Assembly (NCBI GenBank): GCA_905183005.1
Contig: CAJJDO010000016.1
Location: 565,949-629,948, forward strand
Reading direction: 5' to 3'
Length of the DNA stretch: 64,000 bases
Origin: Paramecium pentaurelia
Taxonomy: Eukaryota > Ciliophora > Oligohymenophorea > Peniculida > Parameciidae
Below, in pieces: positions 35,952 to 48,440 of the stretch; position 1 is the stretch's first letter; the number at the start of each line of letters is the position of its first letter. Below the pieces are notes generated by a model. The model was not told where the DNA came from, did not search any database, and saw only the letters and a program-made list of their open reading frames with translations. The translations under genes were made by a program, and so were the position numbers.

Positions 35952-38702
35952 TCACTCATTATTTTGATCTTTCAAATCGTTTGTAATTGTTTGATACTAT
36001 TGAAAATATTATTCATTCTTTTATTAAGGATCAAATCTTTCTAATATTATGCCAAGTGATCTAACCAATATAATCACAATAAAAATTATGGATTCATAAA
36101 CTAATTTTTCTGCAAATAATTCTACTACTCGTAGGTGATACAAGTTTCTCATACTATGAAGAGCAGAAAAAGTTATTTAAGAAAATTAAATTACTATTAA
36201 TGAATCAATTATTTTATTATTAAAATAATAAACAGCAAATTTGCAATCTATATTTTGATCATTTTTCAATACATGCAAAGTAATTTTCTTAATTATATCT
36301 AATGTTGCAAACACACCAAACTAAATTTATTTTAATTATATTACAATGCTTATTATTAATAAGGTAGTATTAAATAATACATTAAAGTTCTCAGAACCAA
36401 TAAGAGCATCTTAAAATTTAACATTACTAAATGACATTCTATGACCTAAACAAAACCAACTATAATTCAAAATTAATTGTATTGTTGCTCCAGCTATAAG
36501 AGGTAGCCAAGCCCTTTCAATTTTCAAATAGAATTTAGTCAAATAATAAATTGAATAAAATAAACAGCAATACACCATCATTCCCTATTTTCCAGAGACA
36601 GTTAATATGATTAAAAAAACTATTATTAATTAAAATAATTACAATAACTAAAATCTCTAAAAATAGCAATCATTACTAAAGAACATATGTATAAAAACAT
36701 AGGAAGATAGATTGTTAATATTTTTAAATGACTTTCAAATAATTCTGTTAATAGGTTATTAAATGCTTAACAATTATTAAAAAAATATATGAACTAGGCT
36801 AAACCTAAAAAGATATAAAAGTATATTCTATATATATATAAAATAATAATACTTAAAATTTAGTTTATAAAGTATTTTTTACACAAAAATTATAGGTAGA
36901 ATAAATTTTATCCAAAATGATTAAAAAATATAATTGATCGAGTTAAAAATTAAAGCTGATTAAGGTTATGTAGTTAATTATGGAATATTATATTATTCTG
37001 CTAAAATTAAGAAGGATAAAGCTATAATAACATACTAAATTTATTTTATCAATCTAAAATGAGTTATCAAAATAATGATGAAGATATTTAATAAAGTTCC
37101 AAATATATTTGATGAATAAACAAATTAACGTCTGAGTGATAATTCTTGGATACCCTTTTAAACTATTATATTCGTAAAAATCATAAAGTATTATCTATAA
37201 TGTGGCAATGGATTCATAACTTTATAAACAATAAGTTTTAAATTTTCAATATAAGTTAGGGGTAATACTATTTATTTCATAATTGCAAATATTAAATAAA
37301 ATGAAATAAATTTAATTGATAAATAAAGAGAAAATAGTAAACAAATAATAATAGCAAGAGGCATAATTATGATTAAGAACTCTAACCTATAAATTAAATA
37401 AGGATTTTAATTTGAAAGTTTTTTATCAAAAAGGTATTCCATTAATTTGATAAGATGAAAAGCAAATAAAATGATCATCATGGACACACCAAGATATAAA
37501 AAATAATAATCATGAGTTTTAGCTTTTTCTTTGATTTCAACCTATAATTCCAATATCAATTCCTAAATATTTTAGCAATTTAATTTAGGACTTGATAACT
37601 TTTCTTCATATTTTTATAAGTTTATATCTAAAGCACTCTACGATTTAGTTAATTTATTTAAGTAATTCATAATTTAAATTAAGTTCTCCTTGCAACTATT
37701 TTCTTACTATTCTTTTGTATTAATCATTTCAGTTAAAATTGCTCCCATATTACTAAAAGGCATAGATATTCCCATTAAATATGAGATAGTTGGAGCTAAA
37801 TTAATGCTATATACTTATCGAGCAAACAAATTTCGATCGAGAATTTATTAATTTACATATCGTTTATTTTTAATAACTTAATTAAATAAGTTTTTATTAA
37901 ATTTATACTTTTTATTAATTCCATAAATAGTAGAGCTAACTTCATGAGAACTATCTCCACCATGATTACCATCTGGTGACATTCCATGATCACCAACTAC
38001 AAATAACATTGTATTATTATCCATTTTTTTATATATCCTATATAATAGATTTGAATATTATTTCTATTTCTTCCAAAGAGATTTATTACTATCGTTATAA
38101 CTATGACCAGAGTGATCAATTCCAAGAAGATGTCCAACAATAAAATCATATTAATTTTCTTTCATTAATTCTTCAATATTGTTGATAATAATATTATCGT
38201 CAGAATCTACATCTCTAACATCAAATGATTCAGAAACATATTTGTAATCAAATGATTTTGGAAACATATGAAACCAAGTGTCATCTCCTAATAATGCTAT
38301 CTTTTTATTATTTCTTTTCATAGAATAGATTATATTATCTTCTTTTAATTCTTGAGCTGCCATATTTGACCCGAAATCTACAAATGCTGGAAAATTTCCT
38401 GTCGTTATAGATTTCAAATTTAATTAAGTTGCTGTTGGAGTAGATGAGATTCCATAATATAAAATTTAATACTCTTCTTTATTTTCTTTCATATCTCCAT
38501 AGAAACTAAAGTTTTTATTTGCAAATAAATCAATTCTTAATGCATCCACCAAAAGTAAAATCACTTTCATTGGTTCATCATTTGATGATTCACTTTCATT
38601 TATATCCTGAAATGTTGGTTAGACTTCAAAATATCCCATTAAATACAAAGAAAGGGCAAAAACTTCTATTATTAGAAGTCCTATTGAAGTATTATTCCAC
38701 AT
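35952..38702 (-). CDS. GPI ethanolamine-phosphate transferase (PIG-O/PIG-G type)
   Basis: Adds phosphoethanolamine to mannose of the GPI anchor in the ER lumen (family role). A short N-terminal span (IGLLIIEVFALSLYLMGYF) is followed by the alkaline-phosphatase-like luminal domain: VILLLVDALRID carries the metal-binding Asp, then SSTPTATQLNLKSITTG with the catalytic Thr region, GDDTWFHMFP, DYDFIVGHLLGIDHSGH-like (seen as FIVGHLLGIDHSGH) and VVGDHGMSPDGNHGG, all signature blocks. The second half is a long series of membrane spans, as in the family. Several short introns lie in the membrane part, and I did not resolve each. Subfamily (second or third mannose) is not settled. GPI anchors matter in Paramecium because its surface antigens are GPI-linked. 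Confidence 0.85.
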
Positions 38703-38789
38703 ATAAATAAATTATTTATAAAAAAATAAAAACTTATCCCTAATAAAAGCCTTATAATTTGCTGTTTAACCTCTATTGTATTTATAGAC

Positions 38790-39435
38790 GTGGTCCTTAC
38801 AGATTATGGAACATATGTTACAATACTAATAAAAACTTTATTTCTTATGGAAGAATGCTTGAATTTTGTTCTAAGTGTCTTTATAAAAGCAGCTATTTCT
38901 GGCAAAGTTATTAGAGTTTTTGCAGTAATAGGAATGCTAGGAAAGGCTAATATTTTAGAAGTCTTTAATTAATAAGAAAAAAATGGGGAAATGGATTGTA
39001 AATAGATTTGGGTATGCTGAAGAAGCTGCTTATTTGAGTTAATTTATTTTACATTAAAAATAATAAAAAACTTTGGTTTAATGGAATTTGTAATTATGAA
39101 TTTGATGCAGGAACTCATTTTTATAATATATATTAATTTTAGGATGGAAAATTTATTATTATGGGATGTTTAATAGAAAATTTTATTAAGAACTTGTAAA
39201 AAACTTAATTGAATACGTTCTAAGTTAATAAAGGTAGATAATTTACATTATAATTAAGAGGTTAATGTTATTGAATGGAAAAATTAGAAATATCAAAAAT
39301 ATTTCAAAGTACAATAATAAACTATAATAGAAATGGTAAATTTAATTTAATGGATAATCTCTTTTTCCAAGATTATAAATTTTTAATTAATGATATTACA
39401 AAAATTGCTTAGCATAATGTTATACATTATTATTG
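38790..39435 (+). other. Fragmented coding potential, unresolved
   Basis: Open pieces in different frames follow each other: YRRGPYRLWNICYN, then KMGKWIVNRFGYAEEAAYL, WFNGICNYEFDAGTHFYN and a 52-codon frame at 39277-39435. W/G/K-rich wording recalls the repetitive GKW-type families common in Paramecium, but I could not join the pieces with normal introns. Probably a decayed gene, possibly a multi-intron gene. Confidence 0.35.
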
Positions 39436-39855
39436 AGTCTCAGTAATTGATAAATAAAAGAATAAAATATATATGAAGGGAATTAAATATCAAAAAAAAT
39501 TAATTTGTGAAAAGTTAGATTCCAAAAGAATTTAAATGGACTTTAGTGTTTTCTGTAGGTCAGTAATTTGAATTATAAATATTTTTTCTAAAATATTTAG
39601 TAAATTGAATTATAAAACCATTTATTTGAATAAAAGGATAAAGTATAATATAAATAATAGTTAAATAGAATTCAAAAGGGTTTTAATTAAATATAATAAA
39701 ATATATATTTTTAGTTAAAATAACTGAAAAAAAATGAGCAAAATTAAAAATAACTTTTTAATTAATCTAGTTATTCTTTAGAAAAAGTATTTAATAATAA
39801 TTTTATGATTTGTTCTTATTATTTATGCAATAAATTGATAAGTTTAGATTCCTTA
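39436..39855. other. Intergenic, AT-rich
   Basis: No gene recognised. Confidence 0.45.
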
Positions 39856-40939
39856 ATGAATGGGCTGACAATATAATGTTTATGGTGTCCAAATGCTTTT
39901 TATTGCTGCGAAATTTGTAGAAAGTAGGATAGGTAACTATTTGAAGGTAATTAAATATTAGCAAGCATTAATAATTATGTGGAGGGTCATAGCAAGAAGT
40001 TCTTGTAGACAAATCAAATATTATAAAAGAAATGCAATTATTAGAAAAAATAGGATAAGGGAGTTTTGGAACAGTGCATAAAATATCAATATAAGGCCAA
40101 TTATATGCTTTAAAGAAGATGAATAAAAATTAATGTTCAAAAGAAGTTAGAATACATAAGCATTTGAATCATAAAAACATAATTTAGTTTCATTATTTCA
40201 TAGAAGATGAAGATTATATATATATAATTATGGAATATGCATGTAAAACTTTGTTAATTTTTAGCTGAGGGCACATTAACATAGAATAGAGAGAATTGTA
40301 ATATTCAAAGCATCTTCATACAATTATGTTAAGCTATCATGTATCTTCATTAAAAGGGTATTATTCATAGAGATTTAAAACCTGATAATATTTTAATAGA
40401 CAAAAATGGGAATCCTAAAATTTGTGATTTTGGCTTAGCAACATATGAAAGCGTAATAAGTAGTTTTTCTGGAACATTTGAATTTATGGCACCAGAAGTA
40501 ATTAAGAATTTACCTTAAACCTAAAAAATTGATGTATGGTCTTTAGCTGCTATATTATATTGGTTGCTGGAAAACAAACCATTAGTATAAGGTTTAATAA
40601 TAAACAAATTTAGGCAATTAGCTTGAAAAGATGCAATAAATTCTGGATTTTACGTCACCTAAATTTACAAAAATAACAAATCCATTAATAAAAGATCTAT
40701 TAAATCAGATGCTATTACCAGATTCTGATAATAGAATTTCATTGTAAGGTGTGCTAAATCATAAATGGATATAAAGCATAAATACAATAGAGAAAGAAAT
40801 TAATGATATTTCTACATAGCCAAGTGTTTAAAGATAACAATAAATAGAAATTTAATAATAAATGTAAAAACAAAAGATAAGCATTTTGTAAAAAGTTGTA
40901 TCACTTTTTGGTTGCGGAGGGAGAGAGAAACTGTTTTGA
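39856..40939 (+). CDS. Serine/threonine protein kinase with N-terminal cysteine cluster
   Basis: 336 aa after introns of 29, 22 and 22 nt. The first ~25 residues contain six cysteines (CLWCPNAFYCCEICRK), a possible zinc ribbon. The kinase domain begins ~residue 50: IGQGSFGTVHK, YALKKM, HRDLKPDNIL, DFGLATYE and GTFEFMAPEV. The usual APE is kept but the P+1 Gly-Thr-Pro is GTFEF. Catalytic Lys, Asp and DFG are present. The C-terminal tail is Gln-rich and ends FGCGGREKLF. The family within the kinome is unclear (NEK/ULK/CAMK-like). Substrate unknown. Confidence 0.87.
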
Positions 40940-41029
40940 TAATGATTTTGATTTTAGATTATTGAGTTTTTAGTTTTCCCACTTAATAAATTAATAAATC
41001 TAACTGATATTCAATACATTATTTGAAAA

Positions 41030-42846
41030 ATGAATTCTGAAGTCTAAGACATTATAGATTTATATTAGTAGATAGTTTCTAATTTAGATTAGGATCCATA
41101 ACGAGATGTTACTATGTATTTTATAATTTGAAAGTATAATAGTGAGTAACTAAAAAATGAAAGAAATTATTGCACAATATTTAGAATCATGTTTCCATTT
41201 TTAGAGAAGGAAATTGATAATATTCAAAAAGAAAGAAATCCAACAGGTGAGAAATTGTAAGGACTAATCGAATTTTTAGTAAATCATCTTGAAAATATAA
41301 ATAGTCTTATCCAGTTTTAACAATGGATTTATCGCATATAAGTGGTCATTCTATTGCATAAGGAGATTTGAGGCATCTTTATAACTTTTTATAAATTTTA
41401 CTTGAACTATCAAAGCTTTATAAGGATTAAGTTTAAAATACAAGATCAAATTCAACAAGCTAATAAAACAATATAACTCCTCCAGAATAATAACTTGGTA
41501 AATAATTTTCACTAATTTAGATTATTTTAAAGATAATGATGATAATGAGCAATCATCTTAAGGGGATGGTGAAAATTAGTAAACTGATAAAATTGAAAGG
41601 AAAGGATCCTAATAACATTTGAAAAATGAGGCAAATGTAAATAAGAATGCTGTTACTCAAAATTAACTATCTAAAAATCAAAGAAAATCTTCAGCTAGAA
41701 AATAGGATTAGAAAAAAGTACTTAATTCAAAGGGAAATCAGTTAAAAGCAATTAGAAATAATTTGTTACCTGTAACCTAACTCTAATAGAGAATTATAAC
41801 ATAAGATCCAAATATAGCTTTAAAATTCAAAAATTAATAATAGTAGCAATAAAAGAAAACATTAAAAAAATAATAACATTCTTAATCTCCTTAAGAGGAA
41901 GAATAATTAGATTAAATGGATTTCGAAGATATTAGTGATATAGATTATGATTTCTTGGAAAAATATGATGAAGAAGAAATTAATCAATTAGAAGATGATG
42001 ATCCAACAAAAATAAAATATAATAGAGAACTATAAAAGGATGATATTAGAAAATTATTATAAGAAAAAATGAAAGAAGGAGAAGAATTAGGGGAATAACC
42101 AGAAATTGATGATTTTATAGATTTTTAAATTAAAGTCATTAAAAAATCATTAGGTAATATGAAAAATTTACCTCCAAGCGATGAAAAAGAAACTATTGAA
42201 AACATCATAAAAAATAGAAATTAATATAAAGAATTTTTAAAAGATTATCTTAAAACTTATTAATAAAAATAATAGAAACAAGAATCATAATAAAATAAAT
42301 CAATACAAAATTAAAAGTAACTTACTAAAATGAATCAAAAAAAGAAAGATGATTTAAAAAAAGAATTTGAAAATGAGCATTTGTCAATGTATTATAAATT
42401 AAGAGATGAAAAATTAAATTATTTAAGAAAAATGTAATATTTTATTAAATTCTCATAGTCATCGAATCATCTTTGAATTAGAAAAAAGAAAGATTATAGA
42501 TGAGAAAAAGGATCATCTATAAATGAGAAGATAATAAAATATAATTACTAGAAATGCACTATCATCTGTTGAAAATGCTTATAATGATAAAATTACTATG
42601 CTAAAAGAAAAATTATAAAATGAGCGAAAAGAAAGACATGTTGCAGGAGTTGCTTAGAAATAAGTAAGTTAATTTTTTATTTGAAAGATTCTCTCTAAAT
42701 TAGAAAAAGAGTTAAAAGATGAAAAAATTAAATAAATTTAAGAACTGAAAGATATATGGAGATAAGAAAAAGAAAGATTCGATTATTTAATGAAAGATGA
42801 TGGGGAATTAGAAAAAAGAATTCTATAAATTTATAAAAAATATTGA
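41030..42846 (+). CDS. CEP95 (CCDC45)-like centrosomal/ciliary coiled-coil protein
   Basis: 563 aa with introns of 27, 26, 23, 25 and 24 nt (the last ends AAG). The N-terminal ~150 residues contain MDLSHISGHSIAQGDLRHL, close to the calponin-homology-like start I remember from CEP95 (where I recall VSHISG...GD). The middle is Gln/Lys-rich and disordered, then acidic (DFEDISDIDYDFLEKYD), and the last ~250 residues form long coiled coils. Likely a basal-body or ciliary component, fitting a ciliate. The name rests on one motif and overall layout, so the family call is tentative; coding status is solid. Confidence 0.7.
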
Positions 42847-43122
42847 GAAAATTATATATATGCTATTATTAATTATATATCTATGTTAATTTTAGATTTT
42901 TTAGGATTTAATATGAAATTGGTAAAAATATCATTATATTTATTGGTGTTCATCATATTTTTAATGTGATTAAAATATAATTATCTATCTATAAATATAT
43001 ACAATATTTTTTAAATTCTATTTAAGAATAATCCAAAAAATAGAGAAATAAATCATATATAAAACTAATTAACTAGATATAAGGAAAATCTTATGTATTA
43101 ATATTAATATAAAGAAAAAATA

Positions 43123-44721
43123 TCATTTATTTTATTATTAGTATTCCTTGTACAATCTTTCATAATATGCCTCATTTATCCAAGGTTGATCATCTTTTTC
43201 ATATTTTAATGGAGGAAATTTGAATGAAAGTTATTATATAATTTGTTATTTCAATTAAGCTGAATTTTTTTTTGGGGGATATAAAACACCTAATTCTGTA
43301 TTAGCTATATATAATTAAGTGGCATTTTTTTCCATTTTTCCCCAAGCACCTTAACTAAAATTATGGCTTCCAATATAAATAGCTGTATAATCATTAATAT
43401 CTTCATCTAATCCAGTAATAATCATAACTTTTAAATGAGGAATATTACCAGTATGCCAATAATAATGATCTGACCCTTAGTATTTATAAAATAGATGTTT
43501 AGGAAATTTAGGATTTTCATATAATTATTTCTTTAAATATAATGGATTGGCAAAATCAACTCCTCCATGAGTTTAGTTTTCAATATAATCTGCTGTAGGA
43601 TATATTAATTTCAATTTTGATTATTCTTCCTCTTATTGATTTAAAATCATTTAATTTAATTTTTTATTATTTTATTCACTTGCCAATGGTTATTTATAAA
43701 CTCTACCTGTGCAACATTATAAAACAAAATCAATATAATTATTATCTAATTATCCTATACTAGTAGTTTAATATGTAACACAAACTTATTTAGGTATTTC
43801 CATTTTATTATTACATAATTCTTAATATAAGACAGACTGAAGTCTCATCATACCATATTTAAATAATTGATTGCCTACAAATCTTCCTGGGATTGATGTA
43901 ATTAGCCTTATATTTATATCTCTAAAATCATAATCATCATAATTAATTTTAAGGAGATCTTCAAATTTATGAGATGTAGGTAATATTTCATATAAGAATT
44001 CTTTTAGCATAGTTTTAAACTCTTAAGAAATTTAGTCTAATTCACTTTTTCCTTATTTAAAGTCTTATATCCACATTGCTTATGACCATATTGTCCAATC
44101 TCCTACATGTAAATTTTAACTTCCGATGACAATCCGAATAAATTTAGGAAATTTTAGAATCCATATTTTAGGATGAAATGCACCTCCAAACATACTTGAA
44201 CCTAATTTTGATGGTTTAATTACCATCCAATTTGGATAATTGTTATATTTTTCAATAATTTCAAGTTTTTTGTTTAAATTGTCATTATCATTCACAATGA
44301 AGAGTTGTACACCTGATTATACTAAAGGTTTTAATAATTCATCTTCAAATCCAAAACAAGTCATAAGAGCACTTTCTAATGTCTTTTTTGGCTTTTAAGT
44401 TTTTACATCAATGAATGCATTTTCGTAAAGGATGTTAATAAATGGTAAATGATGTGGTTGTCTTTCATCTGTAGGATATTATGTTAAACAATTCAAACAA
44501 AATGTTCCAATAGGAAATGATAATTAAACTTCCTTTTCTTAGATTTATTATTTGATTTCATCATCTTCTATAACTACAATCTATTCCTTCTCTTTTTATT
44601 TTTATTTTAGTCTTTTCTGATTTTCTAAATATAGTTCCTTTTAAACTGTATTAATCTCGATATAAGAAGAATTAATCTGGTCTTGTTCTTTAGACAATTC
44701 CTGAAGGGTTCTTTTTTTCAT
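43123..44721 (-). CDS. TDP1: Tyrosyl-DNA phosphodiesterase 1
   Basis: Intronless, 532 aa. Removes topoisomerase I peptides and other 3' blocks from DNA ends. Two HxK motifs are in place: FHPKIWIL (His183, Lys185) with the following SQNLHVGDW, and HLKVMII (His429, Lys431) followed by IGSHNFSQGAWGKMEKNATQL and ELGVLYPP, which match the signature ends of TDP1. The N-terminal ~90 residues are polar and Glu/Gln/Lys-rich, as in other TDP1 proteins. The start is the first ATG after the SR-protein gene, 95 bp from its stop, on the same strand. In a ciliate it would serve DNA repair in both nuclei (inference). Confidence 0.93.
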
Positions 44722-44815
44722 AATGATAATTTTATGAGAAGAATTGAATAAATTATATTCAATTAATTGTTTATATTTCTTTTGTAATAAAATGAGTTTT
44801 TTTTCCCATTCTTTA

Positions 44816-45464
44816 TCAAGATTTTGAGTTTGAATTTGGTCTTTTGGATGAACCTGAATCAGAAGGTGATCTCTTTGGTGTAACACTTCTTTTTCTGATT
44901 CTTTAATCTCTTCTAGGGCTTCTGCTATGTCTCTTTCTTTTGTTTTGATATCTTCTTCTTCTAGATCTGGATGATGAATAAGAAGAATATGATCTTGATT
45001 CAGATCTTCTATGACGGCGCCTAAAATTTTAAATATCTTTATACTTTGATCTTGAATCTGATCGTCTTCTGCTTCGTCTAGATGATTTAATAATTGGACA
45101 ATTACGAGCCCTATAAATTTAATTAAAAATTTTACCAATGACCACCTTTATCGCATTTGAAACATTTATCTTCTTCATTTGGGCCTGATTTTCTTCCTTT
45201 ACGATTGTCAACTACATCTACTTTCAATTTTTATCCATTATAAGCTTATCCATTCATACCCTTTAAAGCTTCTTGTGCTTCCTACTCACTACTGAAGGTC
45301 TTAATTTCTAAATTAGTTCATACAACAAATGAATATGATCCTTTGTATGCAACTTCTTTGATCGTTCCATACTTTTTGAAGATATCTCTAACATCTTTCT
45401 CATCCTATACTTTGCTACGGCTGTACCCAGCAACAAATAGTTAATTAGGGATAATATCACCCAT
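44816..45464 (-). CDS. SR splicing factor with RRM, CCHC zinc knuckle and RS tail (SRSF7/RSZ-like)
   Basis: 199 aa after introns of 24 nt (45300-45323, AAG end) and 25 nt. Residues ~7-75 are an RRM: QLFVAGYSR as RNP2 and KGSYSFVTF as RNP1. CFKCDKGGHWARNC is a CX2CX4HX4C knuckle. The rest is rich in Arg-Ser dipeptides (RRSRRRSDSRS, SSSRSRRRR). This order is that of 9G8/SRSF7 and plant RSZ proteins, which select splice sites and aid mRNA export. Without the first intron RNP1 would be cut by a TGA, so that intron is secure. Function in splicing of very short introns is plausible but inferred. Confidence 0.93.
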
Positions 45465-45747
45465 TAATTTAATTAATAAAATTAAATCCTAATAAAAAAT
45501 TATATTAGATATATTTTATTCCTTTATTAATTAACCAAAAATATATCTCATTATTGTTCTTACCTTCCAATCAGATTGTAGATTTATTTAGTTTGTATTT
45601 AATTTCTTAAAATTGGCATTTAGAAATGCTTTTTTATTCCTAACTTAATCTATATAATTAAGATTTTGATTATATATTAATCTAACTAATCATTTGCAAA
45701 TTAAACAATTATAAAAATATAATATAATTATTTAGATAAAATAAAGA
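45465..45747. other. Spacer
   Basis: AT-rich; holds the SR gene promoter and the WD40 gene 3' end. Nothing else seen. Confidence 0.45.
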
Positions 45748-46809
45748 TCAATCATTATTTTATTTCCATATTTTTATGAATTTTGAATAATCCCAAGTAA
45801 TAAGATACTAATTATTCTTTGAAAATTAATAAAAAAAGCTGTGTTCAAATTATATAGTCTAGATTTATTGATATAAATTTTTTGTATCCTTTGTAAATAT
45901 CAATAGATCTTCGTTTCTTTTCAAACCCACTACATCCTAACTTTGTGAGATTGAAGAATTATATTCAAATACTTAATTTAACATACTCTAAAGACATTAG
46001 GTCATATTAACCTAACCTTCCTCATATAATTCATTTTCTGTATTAAAATTAAATAATAAATATTCCATTTTTTAAGTCTATATTACCAATTAATCATTGT
46101 CAATATTATAGTATTTCTTGCCTTTTATACCCTTAAGATTAATTAATTATCTCTTTTTCCATTGATTCTATTAATTCTTAGCAAGAAATTATACTTAACC
46201 GCTTTAATTTATTATGATTATTTTCATACAATTCTTGTCATAACTCACCTAAAGAATCTGAGAATGTTCATTTTGGCTAATTGATATGACTTACTTATTT
46301 ATCCATTTGTTTTCAGATGTTCTTTACCAAACTACTATAAAATTATAATCCATGACTCCAATGAGTTCATTTTCATCATTGTTTAGTATTAACTAAACGA
46401 CTTCAAAATCTCTAGTTTACTATTCCTTGTAGATTAGGAATTATTTATTCCATTTTCTATCTGAATCTCTGGTCCAAACTATTACATTATCATTCCAACT
46501 TCCAATCGAAAAGAACATATCTTCTTTGTTACTATAAAGAATATTATTGACACAAGATTTATGTCCTTATAGACTTTATTCCACTCTCATAGTCTAATTG
46601 TCCATTTAACAAACTAGGATTTCAACACCATAAGCCAAAACCCAAATACTATTGGAATTATTAAAACCAAAAGCTTTACACTATTGAGAGTGTTCAAAAC
46701 TAGTGATTAAGTTATAACCAATAGAGGATTCTCTAAGGTTTGAGTCTGAAGTGATTTTAGAAAATTCTAAAGGTTTCTTAATCTCCTAGCATAGATAATA
46801 AACTGACAT
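45748..46809 (-). CDS. WD40-repeat protein
   Basis: Intronless, 353 aa. Contains degenerate WD repeats: LQGHKSCVNNILYS ... FSIGSWNDNVIVW is the clearest, and FSKNNQYLITWDYSKFIKIW closes the protein; others (IGVMDYNFIVVW) are weaker. Probably a single propeller acting as a binding scaffold. Many such short WD proteins exist in Paramecium. No other domain and no assigned partner. Confidence 0.8.
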
Positions 46810-47474
46810 TAAGAATATGATATAAAAATAATTAATAGATTAAATAAATTAATTAATCAGTTTTAACTTAAGTAATGATACATATTATTTAACCTTATCA
46901 AACAAATTTGTTATTTAATATCACTGATCTATATTTAGAATTTTTTTAATTTGCCCTATAAATATCAATAATAATAAAAATTCAAATTTTTTCTTTTGAA
47001 TTTTAATATGTGAAACATTCATATAATAACAAAATTATTAGTATTAATCTGTTTATAACAATATCCTTGAAATTTTAGTAATAAACATAATAAATTATAA
47101 TTAATAATGATAGAAAAGTAAAATATTTTAAATTAGTTTCTAAATATATATAATAAATATAATACATTTGTTTTTATGTAATTTCAATCCTTCTCAAATT
47201 CAATCTATGATTAAGATGTGAATGTTATATTATATATAAAATCAAAAATTTTTAATTAATTTAAAATCTGAATTTAATATATATCAGAACAATTTTGGGC
47301 TTGAAATTTTGAGATATAATCCTTTATGTATTTATAAAAATAAGATAGCCAGCTTTGTAAAATATCTTAAAGATAATCAATTATTGATGATATATTAATA
47401 TAATTTGAATATAAATAAAATAATAAAAAATGATTTTATTTAGGGCCTTATGCAATATATATAATTGTAAAATA
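46810..47474. other. Intergenic, AT-rich
   Basis: About 660 bp, no gene or RNA recognised. Confidence 0.5.
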
Positions 47475-48416
47475 TCATATCACGATAATCATCAAAGTAC
47501 TGATGAAAGCAAAGATTCCTAAAAATGTCCAACCAAATATTTTGGCTTTATCTTCATAAGATCCTTAATTCATAGGTGGTACAATAGCTAATGATAGGAA
47601 GAATCCTGTAATAAATCCTCCAATTTAACCATATTTATCATTATGATTTGTGTTAATAGCTGATAATGTGATGACTAAGACAAATGTCAATAGAATCCAC
47701 ATAAAACAACATAAAAATGCTCTCATTTCATTTAAGACTTCAAGTGAACACCAATTTAATATTATACACTAAATAAAAATAGAATTTTACTCCAAAGAAT
47801 GCTCCTATTAATCCATATATAGCAGTATTTGCATGTAAATAAATTAGATCTGTACAACAATTAATAGAACTTCCAAATAATGCTCCCATAGCTCCACTAA
47901 AAATATATAAAGAAATTGCTATAATTGGACCTGATGCATATTCAAAACTGGATAATAATATGAGTAAAAAGAAAATAATGCAAAAATAGTGATAAAAATC
48001 TCTACTCAAAAAGATGCTAGTAAATAATTATTAGAACATGAACTCATTCTTGATTTGATTTGTAACTAAACCTCCATGACTTAAAAGTGTTGCATCATTA
48101 ATTTCTAGAAATTATCCTTATTTTTCAATTCCTCCAAATATACATAGAGTAAATAGTAAAGTATATACAAAAATAGCTAAAGTTGTAACAGATTGTATCT
48201 TGTATCCAGGAAAATAATTATTCTATAACATTTCATAGTAATGCATTTATCGGGGATTCGTTTTTACAACTTAAGCTCCTAATTTATTCAAAAATAGAAA
48301 TAACCAATAAATGGAAATCGTTTTATACTGTCTCCAAAATAATCGTGCAATGTTCTTTGTTGTCTTCTTTATTAATAATCTGGTTGATATTCTCCATAAC
48401 CATGTAAATTTGCCAT
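47475..48416 (-). CDS. Rhomboid-family membrane protein, catalytic residues apparently lost
   Basis: 297 aa after introns of 26 and 22 nt. Polar N-terminus, TM1 (VTTLAIFVYTLLFTLCIFGG), an L1-like loop, then TM2-TM5, and a last part with QIGGFITGFFLS. The rhomboid layout is clear: the GASG-x-x-G-L-x-GA active-site segment appears as ANTAIYGLIGAFFG, with Thr where the catalytic Ser should be, and the H-x-x-H/Q-GG segment of TM6 appears as DKYGQIGGF, without His. It therefore looks like an inactive iRhom/Derlin-type pseudoprotease that could bind rather than cut membrane proteins. Location (ER or plasma membrane) not determined. Confidence 0.78.
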
Positions 48417-48440
48417 TTATTTATTTATTAATTTAATTTA

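Noticed and set aside
44641..45138. 165-aa minus-strand frame under the standard code (starts MVKFLIKF)
   Set aside because: It is an out-of-frame shadow of the SR protein's RS region; the true frame gives an RRM, a zinc knuckle and an RS tail with proper intron removal.
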